Source of the DNA: a virus
Reading direction: 5' to 3' (one strand)
IMG/VR virus record: IMGVR_UViG_3300032240_003012
Location: 1-25,157 of that record
Length of the DNA: 25,157 nt
The notes under the pieces are model-generated. The model had not been told where the DNA came from. It did not search any database and saw only the letters and a list, made by a program, of their open reading frames with translations. The translations under genes and the position numbers were made by a program. Of this stretch, positions 9,001-16,563 are shown one piece after another; position 1 is the stretch's first letter; each line of letters begins with the position of its first letter.

Positions 9001-12000
9001 CTATACTATTTCTGGATTAGGTGAAACAACTTTTAATATTGTATTGACTAATATTCCTGAAAAATTATCATATAATCAATCAGAATGCTATACACTAGAG
9101 TATAGTACAAATTCTTCGTCATCTTCTGGAGGAATTAAAAATATTAAATTAATTTCTGGAGGAAATGGATTTAAAAAATTACCAGTTTTCAATGGAAGTG
9201 ATTCTGAAAATGGTAATGGAGCATATATTATTTGTGAGTCAGATTCAATTGGAAAAATTAACCAAACAAAAATTTTAAATGAAGGATTTGAATATTCATC
9301 GGACAAAACTCTTAAGCCAAAGGCAAATATTCCTTCAGTAGTTAATTTATCAACTTCAAATACTATTTCAAGTATTTCTGTTTTAAATAGTGGTAAAAAT
9401 TATACCTATGCTCCAACTTTGATTATAGTTGATTCTGATACTGGGAAAAAAATTGATTCTGGATTCTTATCTCCAAAATTAATCGGAAGTGGAATTGCTT
9501 CGGTAGATATTGTTAATGAACCAAAAGGATTGCCATCAACAACAGTAAAAATTAAATCTATTAATAATACCAATGGTGTCGGAATTCAAACAATATCAAC
9601 TTCAAATACGGGCATTGCAACTTGCACTTTAGTTACACCACTAAGTGGATTTAATATTGAACCATTTGCTATTGGTGATAAAATTTTTGTTGAGGGCATT
9701 CAACAATACAATTCCGATGGAGATGGATTTAATTCGGAAAATTATGGATATGAATTTTTTACAGTAACGGGATATACAAATGCTGGAACATATGAACCTA
9801 GACAATTAACATTTAGTGTAGCAGGTTTTACAACAAATCCAGGAATTGCAAAAACTACACAAAATTCCTATGGATTAATTATAAATTATAATAATTATCC
9901 ACAATTTGAAGTAACTCAAAAACTTTCCACATTTATTGTGGGAGAATCTTTATCAGTATTAATTAATAGTCAGTTTGTAAAAATTGATTTAAAAATAACT
10001 CAGTATAATAATACCAGCATTAAGGTTCAAGGTAATTATGATTTATCCGATAATGATGTTATTCGAGGAGTTCAATCGGGAAGTATTGCAACAGTAAATT
10101 CGATAATAAAAAATTATGGAGAATTTGACATTAGCTATAGCTCTAAACAAAATTTAGGTTGGTCAGATAATATAGGTAATCTAGATGAAGACGTTCAAGT
10201 AATTTCTGATAATGATTATTATCAAAATCTGTCATATTCATTAAAAAGTTCTCAAACATGGGATACTATTGTTAGTCCGATTAATAATATTTTACACCCA
10301 ACTGGTCTTAAGAATTTTGCAGATACTGAAATAATTTCCAGTACAGGATTTGCATCCACCAATACATTTGAATATACATCTATTTTATATGATATTTTCA
10401 ATGAAAATAGAGTTGATACTATTAACAATTTTGATTTAGTTTTAGATGTTGATCTATCTGCCGATGGTTCATCTAAGTTTTTAAAATTCAAAAATAAAAG
10501 ATTATCCGATTATATCCAATGTAGAACTAATAGAACTCTTCTTGTAGATGACATTAGTTCAGAATTTTCAAGTTCAGAACTTGATTCTGGAACATATTCT
10601 AATATTTCTGATATTATAACATCTAAAAAATATGAAAGATTCTTAGTTCAGATTTCTGATACTCAAAATACTAAATTTCAATTTTCAGAAATTATAACCA
10701 TAAATGATAATAATGACATATTTACCTTAGAAAAGGGTAGCATTGCAACTAAAAATACTCGCTTAGCAGACATTTATGGATATGTTGACGAAGTTAAAAA
10801 TTTCTATTTAAAATTTGTTCCTGAAGATGTATATAATACTGATTATAACATCAAAGTTTTATCGAATACTTTTGATAACTATTTGACCGGGATTGGAACA
10901 TATTCGGTTGGTTTTGTTAATCTAGTAAGCTCAAATTCAGTTGTTGGTGTAGGCAGTACAGCTACTATTATCTCAGCTCCAATTGGAAATTTAAATTCAA
11001 TATTCTCAAATGTTCACATTATTAATAATAATGCATCTTATGAGATGAATTATGTAGAATTATATGTTGATCACGATGGAACAAATACTAATATCAGTGA
11101 ATATTATTTTGATTCTGAAGTGCAGTATAGTGGCAATTTTATTGGATCTTTTGCAGCATCAATTTCCAATAATATAATAACACTTAACTATACGAATACA
11201 TCAAATAATCCTGTTACTTTGCGTTCCAAAAATGTAGGATTTGGAACAACTTCTATTGGAGGTTCTGCATATAGATTCCAATCAATAGGTCAACCAAATG
11301 GTAGTGAGAGAACAGTAAATTATATTTCAGATTATAGTAAAGTATCCACAGCATCGACTATTGTATCTTTAGATAAAACCAATTTTAGTTCGTTAAAATC
11401 AACCATAAAAGTAAGTATTGGAAACACCAGTGCATTGCATCAAGTTATGATGATACACGATGGAAACAATGTATATACCACACAATATCCATCTTTATCA
11501 ATTGGAAGCACTAGCGGTATTGGTACTTTTGGTGGAGAATATTCTGGAAATTATGTGAATCTCAAATTCTATCCAGATCCAACAATTTCTGGAACACTTA
11601 CAGTTTTGACTTTTAATGAATGTTTTTATAAAGAATTGGATTTAATTAATGTCCCAATAAACTTAACGTATGCAAATATTACAGAATCCGTAAAAAGTCA
11701 AAGATATATTTCTATTAATAGCAACTATAAGAATAAATTGGATTTTGATTTAAAATATCAAGGATATCCAATTTTTGAAAAGATATTTGATCCGACAAAT
11801 ACAAACACTTTAAATTATAGCACAGGAGAGTTTAGTATACCTAATCACTTCTTTAGTACTGGTGAAGAATTAATTTATACGCCAAGTTCCAGTTTCATCG
11901 GAATTGCCGCAACATCGGTTGGTATAGGATCTACTTTAACCTCTAGTGGAATTGTCACGAATAGATTGCCAAGTAAAGTATTTGCAATCAAAATTAACAA

Positions 12001-14968
12001 TGGTAAGTTTAAATTATCAACAAGAAAAGATTATGCCGAAGCTGGAATTTATGTCACATTTACTTCTGTAGGTACTGGAAATTATCATAAACTTGAGATG
12101 TTTAAGAAAAATGAAAAATCAATTATTACTATTGATAGTATGATTCAACATCCACTTAATTATTCTTTAGTACATCACACATTAAATAATGGCGGTCAAA
12201 TTGGAACAGCATCTACAGTATTTGCTTTAAGTGGAATTTCCTCAATTGCTCCTGGAAATATTCTCAAAATTGAAGATGAATATATGAAAGTTAGTAATGT
12301 TGGATTAGCAACTACTTCTTCCGGTCCTATTACATTTAGTGGAAATGTCCCTCTGGTAGAAGTTGTAAGAGGATTTGCTGGGACATCAAATTCTACGCAT
12401 AATAATGGAACTGATGTTAAAGTATATACTGGTTCATTTAATATTGTTGGAAGTAAAATCTACTTTACAGAAGCGCCTAGAGGAAAATTAATAGATGACA
12501 ATGATTTGGATAATCTTCCAAATGCAAAATCAACATTTGATGCAAGAGTTTTCTTGAAGAATGATTATTCAAGTAACCAAATTTATGATGATATATCAAC
12601 TACATTTACTGGAATTGGACAAACATATCCATTAACATCACAAGGAATTGCCACAGTAGGTCTTAGTAGCATTGGTGGAAATGGTATTGTTGTGATTAAT
12701 GGTATGTTCCAAACTCCAACAACACAAAATAATTCCAATAATAACTATACAATTATCGAAGACAGTGTTTCTGGTATCAGTAGTATTGTATTTTCTGGAA
12801 TTACATCTAGTAATGGATCAATTGTTATTTCAGATTATGACATCAATAGAAACCAACTTCCTAGGGGTGGAATGATTGTTTCTCTCGGATCTACGCCAGG
12901 TTTGGGATTTGCTCCTCTTGTAGGCGCTTCTGTGACTGCTATAGTTTCAGGAGGTTCTATTATTTCGGTTGGTATTGGAACTAGTGGTAATTATGGTTCT
13001 GGATATAGAAATCCAGTTTCAATTGCAGTAACTGATAGTAGTCACACAGGGACTGCAGCAACAATTACAGCAACTGTTGGTGCAGGGGGAACATTATCAT
13101 TTAATATCATTGGTGGTGGAACTGGATATGTGAATCCAAAAATTAATATATCTTCACCAAGTTATGAAAATCTATCAGTAACTGGAGTTTCTAGACTTGG
13201 AATTGGAACTACTACAGAAACTGGAGTTGGATTATTATTAAATGTTGAGGTTGGTGCTAGTTCAACGGTTGGTGTTGGATCAACTTTATTCCAAGTAACA
13301 TCTTTCAAAATAACCAGACCAGGATATGCATTCAAAAGGGGAGATGTTTTAAAACCTGTTGGATTAGTCACTGCTAAAGGATTAGCATCTCCACTTAGCG
13401 ATTTCACTCTTACAGTTTTAGATACATTTACCGATTCATTCGCAGCTTGGAAATTTGGAGAACTTGATTATATTGATTCCATTAAATCACTTCAAAATGG
13501 TACTAGAGTTAGATATCCATTATATTATAATGAACAATTACTTAGTTTTGAAAAAGATTCCACTAATCCAGATTCTCAAGCAATTGATTTTGATTCTTTA
13601 CTTATTATTTTCATCAATGGAATTTTACAAAAACCAGGAGTTGCATACCAATTTAGTGGTGGAACATCATTTACATTTACTACTCCACCAAAAGAAAGTG
13701 ATAATGTTGCAATTTTCTTCTATAGAGGAAGTAACTCAGATAGTACTGCAGTAGATATAAATGAAACTGTAAAAGAAGGCGATGAATTGCAAGTTTTTAA
13801 TAATAATAATTTATTAGATATTACTACAACACAAGATCCAAGAATAATAACAAATATAAAAACTTCAGATACAATAGAAACAAATACTTATAAATTACAA
13901 GGTATAGATGTTGTTAATCTCAAACCAACTAGTTGGATAAAACAAAAGGTTGATAGATTTATAGATGGATCAATTATTTCCAAATCTAGAGATTCTTTAG
14001 AACCCCAAATTTATCCGACTGCAAAAATTATTAGAAATTTTCAATCAACTGATACTGGAGTATTTGTTGATAATTCAGAATTCTTTAATTATGAAAATGA
14101 AATATCAATAGACTTTGATGCGTTTATTGTTAGTGGAAAATCGGATCCTGTTTCTGCTGCTGTCACTGCGATAGTTTCTGCCGCAGGGACAATTCAATCA
14201 CTATCGATTACTAACGCTGGAAGTGGATATACTGGATCATCAGTTACTGTCAAAATTTCTCCTCCACTAACTATTGGTATTTCAACTTCATTGCCAATGG
14301 GAGTTGGAATTGGTATAGGAACTACTGCAACAGCAACAATTACCGTTTCTGCTGCAGGAACTTTAACAACTCCCATTGTTGTGACAAATCCTGGGTTAGG
14401 ATATAGTATTGGAATGCCACCGCAAGTCATTACACCTCTTCCTAAACCAATATATGAAAATGTTACTAACATTACTAATATTCAAGGATTTTCTGGAAAT
14501 ATTATTGGCATTGGAACTACAGTAGGTATCGGAACTAATTTGGCAATTAAGTTTACATTAGATCCAACTCTTTCGCCATTTACCGGGTTGGCAGTTGGAT
14601 ATCCAATTTATATTTTCAATAGTAAAGTCGGAAATGGAGTAACATCAATTATTGATAAAGATTCTTCTATTGTAGGTGTTGGGACAACATTCTTAGATAA
14701 TATCTACTATATCAATGCTTTCAGTTCATTGACAGGAATTATTACTTGCAATGTAAAATCTACAACATCTGTAGTTGGTATTGCCACAACAGGTCCAAGA
14801 GTTGCACAATTTTCTTGGGGAAGAATATTTGGATTTACAAGATCATCATCACCAATTTCAATCGCAGTCTCTTCATATACTGTAGATGCTGGATTATCGA
14901 CATTTCCAACAATTCAAAGAAGGGGTTATGGATTAAGAACTATTGGTGCTTTGAAAAAGATTTTATAA
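3044..14968 (+). CDS. 7: Giant baseplate wedge protein gp7 (3974 residues)
   Basis: Identified as gp7 by its place between gp6 and gp8 and by N- and C-terminal motifs typical of cyanophage gp7. T4 gp7 has about 1030 residues; cyanophage versions are longer, but this one is very large (about 0.43 MDa). Residues 1-290 are the gp7-like head: FLKQYY, a segment with LTPGFENVNF, KGTDESFRILFNVLYGE, and DLEQFLIKPSAAKYVRRE. A YHYH domain lies at about 1226-1325 (GWAYDGNPIYG, NGRFCMTPEFPNG). Most of the rest is Ser/Thr/Asn/Gly-rich beta sequence in repeated modules: GxGY loops, H-x-x-x-x-G-x-x-x-Y units, DEII...RG units, a pair of HDG units, and about a dozen GIGT motifs. Two related segments carry ING(M/I)xQxP (about 3214 and 3520). 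The C-terminus contains FSWGRIFGF and ends with QRRGYGLRTIGALKK, which I recognise from this family. In T4, gp7 starts wedge assembly with gp10 and binds gp8 and gp6. The frame is intact throughout, so this is not an assembly fusion with an internal stop. Confidence 0.9.
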   Translation: MIQTGFESRIKVQQIIENQLPGFILDESPKAAEFLKQYYISQEYQGGPVDIVENLDQYLNLDNLIPEVIVGSTGLTTDISSSSGIVTVTSTKGFPPTYGLLKIDDEIITYTGLTTNTFTGCVRGFSGITSYHQDLNSEELVFSQSISTSHSKNSKVINLSSQFLQEFYKKLKYTLTPGFENVNFVSDLHVGNFIKESKTLYQTKGTDESFRILFNVLYGETPKVIDLEQFLIKPSAAKYVRREVMVAERISGDPSLLVGQTIRKSTDENTTASVSEVEIIKRGAKNYYKLLIFIGYDDAFPTVTGTFNITGNTRVLEDAEPNANIITVDSTIGFGQTGTIYIGNNEVTYNNKSINQFFGCTGIGTTVKATNIVRSDETYYGYENGDLSKKVEFRLTGVLSKFSPTLQLGISDENDQIGIKYLGEIIKNPIENASKEEIFANSWIYNTSSRYQIESFNSGSISQVLLSGTIDKSSLKVGDKINILERDSEILVASNLTVLEITNNQVSTSNNFTLNQNKDYDIRRIINFSSATENSTSLEYSSLFADIQNVYIDDKDGYFYVASNSLPSYEIDKKTFSYIASSVSDKDIETGLYSIINFEEKVSFLTGSEIFYQPEITSISGMAKGIYYVEVLSNKSQIRLYTSKTFIGSGDYIQFGELTPGNHLFVLNSQSDNIISAQKILRKFPINTNIADGLSDLTDPGSVGMLINGVEVTSYKSNEKIYYGPIKEVDILNGGKNYDVINPPLLQISSGIASVQPIVRGSIKRIFVDPQDFNIDTLVSIAVTGGNGRGASFEPFVEIQRREIKFDSRQTTSGGGVDINSETITFLSSHYLSNGQPIYYNPGDNTPLGIGTFNASNVDQSRTLKNGGVYYTKVINDTTIQLYERIFDYRSGINTVGFTESQTSGIHVFKTEPKKVLTDIKVINGGSGYENRKLRVNSAGISTINHTVTFENHGFNHGELIVYDYETSAISGLSSSKQYYILKIDDNKFRLSDAGIGGTSTSDYQREKYVKFGTTGSGYQIFNYPPIIAKVEYSTSGVGSTSIRGTITANPSVKGEIVGTYVYNTGSDYGSTIINLHKKPTISVKNGKNAQVNPVIVDGRIIDTNLQYGGIEYYSIPDLKVVGSGSGCILRPVILNNKLVDVIVITSGSGYDENTKIIVESSGKNAIFDIKIRPLEINNNFFYATEDLFSNFRKTSNELLINSKNNLQYFISGYSQLIQNEFNDIGLNHSPIIGWAYDGNPIYGSYGYTDPNDKNSPIKRLSSGYTANTSNIENRPEDFDLGFFVDDYKFTSSGDLDVYNGRFCMTPEFPNGVYAYFATSEPDIYGNIVGQFPYFVGNYYRSKFISDNNKLDQSFDFNNSKLIRNTFPYKVNDKYGGNDFIIESNEIINQKTNIESVTSGSVSNFNIIESGNDYKVADNLNFKGIEINGDGGGIIAQVSKLKGKDIVNLQTNLTSYYDAVFNWKDGNQVEVSILPYHSIENFDTVTISGFSTTLSDLNGSYQVGVTSYTSILIKDMPAYSPTGIVTDIYVSRIPDNISVGSSIGIGTEILSVLNIFNDLNVLRTVRQTVGLAHTSTTIVNFIPNSFTINHKTDYFDSKLNKEVYFNPKQSVGIGTTTGIGIPLTYTVGNKNYQISVPTQSIFLPNHPFETNQEVIFKKLSSSNPLYVSNTETSGLYTLPISGNQQTVYIIKKSKDYIGIVTQVGLTTTTNGLFFQNNGTDDYRYSIKSAYSQVTGNIDKIKTLVSVSTAHNLSDGDTISLDLIPNLSVGIGTSTSIFVKYDTSTERLLINPIGFTTSGINTSTNSITLPSHNLNTGDKVLYSSNGSTAQGLSTGFYFVYKVDNNKIKLCETRIDSISIPPNVVDIVGIGTTNQTISLINPKIDVVKNNNLIFNLSDTSLSGYNFKIYYDKDFADEFVSTGSTNIFSISGFGTVGVSTNATLTLNYSEGFPTKLYYSLEKSGYISTADKEVKNYSQINFVNSIYNGDYTISGLGETTFNIVLTNIPEKLSYNQSECYTLEYSTNSSSSSGGIKNIKLISGGNGFKKLPVFNGSDSENGNGAYIICESDSIGKINQTKILNEGFEYSSDKTLKPKANIPSVVNLSTSNTISSISVLNSGKNYTYAPTLIIVDSDTGKKIDSGFLSPKLIGSGIASVDIVNEPKGLPSTTVKIKSINNTNGVGIQTISTSNTGIATCTLVTPLSGFNIEPFAIGDKIFVEGIQQYNSDGDGFNSENYGYEFFTVTGYTNAGTYEPRQLTFSVAGFTTNPGIAKTTQNSYGLIINYNNYPQFEVTQKLSTFIVGESLSVLINSQFVKIDLKITQYNNTSIKVQGNYDLSDNDVIRGVQSGSIATVNSIIKNYGEFDISYSSKQNLGWSDNIGNLDEDVQVISDNDYYQNLSYSLKSSQTWDTIVSPINNILHPTGLKNFADTEIISSTGFASTNTFEYTSILYDIFNENRVDTINNFDLVLDVDLSADGSSKFLKFKNKRLSDYIQCRTNRTLLVDDISSEFSSSELDSGTYSNISDIITSKKYERFLVQISDTQNTKFQFSEIITINDNNDIFTLEKGSIATKNTRLADIYGYVDEVKNFYLKFVPEDVYNTDYNIKVLSNTFDNYLTGIGTYSVGFVNLVSSNSVVGVGSTATIISAPIGNLNSIFSNVHIINNNASYEMNYVELYVDHDGTNTNISEYYFDSEVQYSGNFIGSFAASISNNIITLNYTNTSNNPVTLRSKNVGFGTTSIGGSAYRFQSIGQPNGSERTVNYISDYSKVSTASTIVSLDKTNFSSLKSTIKVSIGNTSALHQVMMIHDGNNVYTTQYPSLSIGSTSGIGTFGGEYSGNYVNLKFYPDPTISGTLTVLTFNECFYKELDLINVPINLTYANITESVKSQRYISINSNYKNKLDFDLKYQGYPIFEKIFDPTNTNTLNYSTGEFSIPNHFFSTGEELIYTPSSSFIGIAATSVGIGSTLTSSGIVTNRLPSKVFAIKINNGKFKLSTRKDYAEAGIYVTFTSVGTGNYHKLEMFKKNEKSIITIDSMIQHPLNYSLVHHTLNNGGQIGTASTVFALSGISSIAPGNILKIEDEYMKVSNVGLATTSSGPITFSGNVPLVEVVRGFAGTSNSTHNNGTDVKVYTGSFNIVGSKIYFTEAPRGKLIDDNDLDNLPNAKSTFDARVFLKNDYSSNQIYDDISTTFTGIGQTYPLTSQGIATVGLSSIGGNGIVVINGMFQTPTTQNNSNNNYTIIEDSVSGISSIVFSGITSSNGSIVISDYDINRNQLPRGGMIVSLGSTPGLGFAPLVGASVTAIVSGGSIISVGIGTSGNYGSGYRNPVSIAVTDSSHTGTAATITATVGAGGTLSFNIIGGGTGYVNPKINISSPSYENLSVTGVSRLGIGTTTETGVGLLLNVEVGASSTVGVGSTLFQVTSFKITRPGYAFKRGDVLKPVGLVTAKGLASPLSDFTLTVLDTFTDSFAAWKFGELDYIDSIKSLQNGTRVRYPLYYNEQLLSFEKDSTNPDSQAIDFDSLLIIFINGILQKPGVAYQFSGGTSFTFTTPPKESDNVAIFFYRGSNSDSTAVDINETVKEGDELQVFNNNNLLDITTTQDPRIITNIKTSDTIETNTYKLQGIDVVNLKPTSWIKQKVDRFIDGSIISKSRDSLEPQIYPTAKIIRNFQSTDTGVFVDNSEFFNYENEISIDFDAFIVSGKSDPVSAAVTAIVSAAGTIQSLSITNAGSGYTGSSVTVKISPPLTIGISTSLPMGVGIGIGTTATATITVSAAGTLTTPIVVTNPGLGYSIGMPPQVITPLPKPIYENVTNITNIQGFSGNIIGIGTTVGIGTNLAIKFTLDPTLSPFTGLAVGYPIYIFNSKVGNGVTSIIDKDSSIVGVGTTFLDNIYYINAFSSLTGIITCNVKSTTSVVGIATTGPRVAQFSWGRIFGFTRSSSPISIAVSSYTVDAGLSTFPTIQRRGYGLRTIGALKKIL
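5530..8600 (+). repeat. Repeated H-x-x-x-x-G-x-x-x-Y beta modules in gp7 (group of copies)
   Basis: A recurring unit of about 50-90 residues begins with His, then a short (N/S/T)xGxxxxY segment, and ends with Y(Y/F)xxKxxxNxxxL. Copies start near 5530 (HYLSNGQPIYY), 5899 (HGFNHGELIVY), 7974 (HPFETNQEVIF), 8291 (HNLSDGDTISL, partial) and 8473 (HNLNTGDKVLY). A further copy starts near 11844 (HFFSTGEELIY), and a divergent one lies at about 4828-5040. Similarity is at protein level; the DNA has diverged, so the copies are old. Confidence 0.6.
6719..7020 (+). other. YHYH domain inside gp7
   Basis: Residues about 1226-1325 of gp7 match the YHYH domain: HSPIIGWAYDGNPIYGSYGY, then SSGYTA, a FFVDDY segment, and NGRFCMTPEFPNGVYAYF. 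This domain also occurs in secreted and surface proteins of bacteria and in phage tail proteins; its molecular role is unclear to me. It is the one clearly non-repetitive domain in the middle of gp7 and it is flanked by GxGY-type beta modules. Confidence 0.75.
11005..11625 (+). repeat. Tandem pair of HDG modules in gp7
   Basis: Two successive units of about 75-85 residues share a plan of hydrophobic strand, HDGxN, a Y-containing strand, GxF, then a hydrophobic strand. The first, near 11005-11260, carries VDHDGTNTN and IGSFAASIS. The second, near 11400-11625, carries MIHDGNNVYTTQY and GTFGGEYSGN. A diverged tandem duplication of a beta domain is the simplest reading. Confidence 0.5.
12925..14440 (+). 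repeat. Paired GxGY repeat blocks in the gp7 C-terminal region
   Basis: Two blocks, 12925-13160 and 14150-14440, each contain two units of the form VTAIVS..G.I followed by a GxGY loop. The first pair of GxGY loops is YGSGY and GTGY; the second is GSGY and GLGY. At DNA level 12931-12948 and 14161-14178 match at 16 of 18 bases. They flank the ING-x-x-Q-x-P segment near 13615. Confidence 0.55.
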
Positions 14969-14973
14969 CCCTT

Positions 14974-14981
14974 TATAAATA
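14974..14981 (+). promoter_or_regulatory. T4-type late promoter (TATAAATA) for gp8
   Basis: Exact T4 late consensus TATAAATA in the 32-bp gap between gp7 and gp8, ending 20 nt before the gp8 ATG. Predicted transcript start near 14987, leaving an A/T-rich leader of about 14 nt without a Shine-Dalgarno sequence. Confidence 0.8.
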
Positions 14982-15000
14982 TATAAAAAACTATATTAAG

Positions 15001-16560
15001 ATGTCGGCACTTGTAACAGATCAATTTAGAATATTGAATACTAAGAATTTTATAGATTCTGTTCAGGATTCTTCAAATTCATATTATGTTTTTGTTGGAT
15101 TGTCAAATCCAACAAGTGTTGGATTTGGTCGCTCTTCAACATGGGATACGACTCCACCAAATCCAACTGACAATTTGGATTATTTAAATCATTATGAATC
15201 AACTCTTCTTTTTGGAAAAAAAATTACAAGTGCAAATATTAGAAGAGCAGTTAGGAGGATTAACTGGTCTAGGGGAACAAAATATGAGATGTATAGACAA
15301 GATTATAGTGCTAGTAATCCATCACCAATTAGCGGTTCGATGAGATTATATGATGCAAATTATTATGTTGTAAATAGTGAATATAAGGTTTATATATGTA
15401 TTGATAATGGGTCTTCTGGAATCAATACCACAGGAAATGCATCGCAAGATGAGCCTACATTTACTGATTTAGAGCCATCAAAAGCGGGTGAAAGTGGAGA
15501 TGGATATTTGTGGAAGTATCTTTATACAATTTCACCAAGTGATATTATTAAGTTTGATTCTATTGAATATATTACTGTACCAAATAATTGGGAATCTTCC
15601 ACAGATTCTCAAATTAGTGCTATAAGACAAAATGGAGATTCCACATTAAATGATAATCAAATAAAAAAAGTTTATATTGCAAATACTGGGCAAGGATATG
15701 CACTTCAAGATGGACAATCTTGCAATATAGTCGGTGATGGAACCGGAGGAAAGGTTGTAGTTAATGTTGATAGTTCTGGAAGAATTACTGATACTACAGT
15801 AACTTCGGGAGGAAAAAATTATACTTATGCTCTTGTAGATTTAGGAACAAATTTAAGTCCAACAACATATTCAGAATTAATCCCAATCATTCCCCCATCA
15901 AAGGGACATGGATTTGACATTTATAAGGAATTGGGAACAGATAAAGTTTTAATTTATGCTAGATTTGATGATTCGACAAAGGATTTTCCAATAGACGCAA
16001 AATTTGCTCAAGTTGGAATTGTAAAAAATCCAACTGTGTATGATTCTTCAGGAATTACTACCACACTATATTCTGAAAATGAGTTTTCTGGTGTATTTGC
16101 AATTAAGTTAAGCGGAACTCCTACTGGTACAATTTCCGTTGGAGATAAGATTAAACAATCAGTTACTGATGGAATTGCAGTTGGATATGTTGCTTCATAT
16201 GATGCAGATACAAAAGTTATAAAGTATTATCAAGATAGATCATTGTATTTTAATTATGCTTCAGGTGATCATACTGATTATATTGGATTATCTACCACTG
16301 GAAAAGTTTTAGAATTTAATTCTACCAATCAAATTACTAAAGTTGGTGGGGAATTTATTGCAAATGTTGATTCCAATTTTACTGGAATTACAACAACAAT
16401 TTCAAATAAAATTGTTAATTTAGGAGTCCAATTTACAAATGGTTTGTCAAATCCCGAGATAAATAAAAAGTCGGGAGAAATAATATATATCGACAATAGA
16501 CCTACTGTAACAAGGAATTCTAGACAAAAAGAAGACGTTAAAATTATCCTGGAATTTTAA
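15001..16560 (+). CDS. 8: Baseplate wedge subunit gp8
   Basis: 519 residues from the ATG at 15001; T4 gp8 has 334. In T4 a gp8 dimer sits in each wedge and contacts gp7, gp6 and gp10. The gp8-like part covers roughly residues 1-200: RNA-like basic stretch RRINWSRGTKYEMYRQDY (about 80-100), YYVVNSEYKVYICIDNG (about 120-136) and DGYLWKYLY (167-175). Extra length comes from GxGY-type beta modules near 230 (GQGY) and 270 (GGKNY), as in gp7 and the next gene. The C-terminus carries GEIIYIDNR and a Glu-Asp-Val-Lys segment typical of this family in cyanophages. The frame stays open upstream to 14746 inside gp7, but that part is out of frame with gp7, lacks family motifs and lies before the promoter, so I reject it. 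The next gene begins after three bases. Confidence 0.9.
   Translation: MSALVTDQFRILNTKNFIDSVQDSSNSYYVFVGLSNPTSVGFGRSSTWDTTPPNPTDNLDYLNHYESTLLFGKKITSANIRRAVRRINWSRGTKYEMYRQDYSASNPSPISGSMRLYDANYYVVNSEYKVYICIDNGSSGINTTGNASQDEPTFTDLEPSKAGESGDGYLWKYLYTISPSDIIKFDSIEYITVPNNWESSTDSQISAIRQNGDSTLNDNQIKKVYIANTGQGYALQDGQSCNIVGDGTGGKVVVNVDSSGRITDTTVTSGGKNYTYALVDLGTNLSPTTYSELIPIIPPSKGHGFDIYKELGTDKVLIYARFDDSTKDFPIDAKFAQVGIVKNPTVYDSSGITTTLYSENEFSGVFAIKLSGTPTGTISVGDKIKQSVTDGIAVGYVASYDADTKVIKYYQDRSLYFNYASGDHTDYIGLSTTGKVLEFNSTNQITKVGGEFIANVDSNFTGITTTISNKIVNLGVQFTNGLSNPEINKKSGEIIYIDNRPTVTRNSRQKEDVKIILEF
16458..16465 (+). promoter_or_regulatory. Possible internal late promoter (GATAAATA) inside an inverted repeat
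   Basis: A NATAAATA octamer lies in the end of gp8, 99 nt before the start of the 2408-residue gene. It sits in the 13-nt centre of a perfect 6-bp inverted repeat (TCCCGA at 16452-16457, TCGGGA at 16471-16476). The spacing to the next ATG differs from the other late promoters, and the DNA also codes for a conserved gp8 tail, so the match may be chance. Confidence 0.3.
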
Positions 16561-16563
16561 GAA

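Noticed and set aside
13455-13754. 99-codon + strand frame inside gp7
   Set aside because: Out-of-frame shadow of gp7 with a biased Ile/Leu/Met-rich composition and no ribosome site.
3044-14968. Two or more genes fused by a lost stop codon in gp7
   Set aside because: The N-terminal and C-terminal motifs both belong to gp7-type proteins, and no internal ribosome site with a family start was seen, so one long gene is the simpler reading.
14746-15000. N-terminal extension of gp8 starting at a TTG
   Set aside because: It overlaps the end of gp7 in another frame, has no family motif, and lies before the TATAAATA promoter. The ATG at 15001 gives the expected gp8 start.
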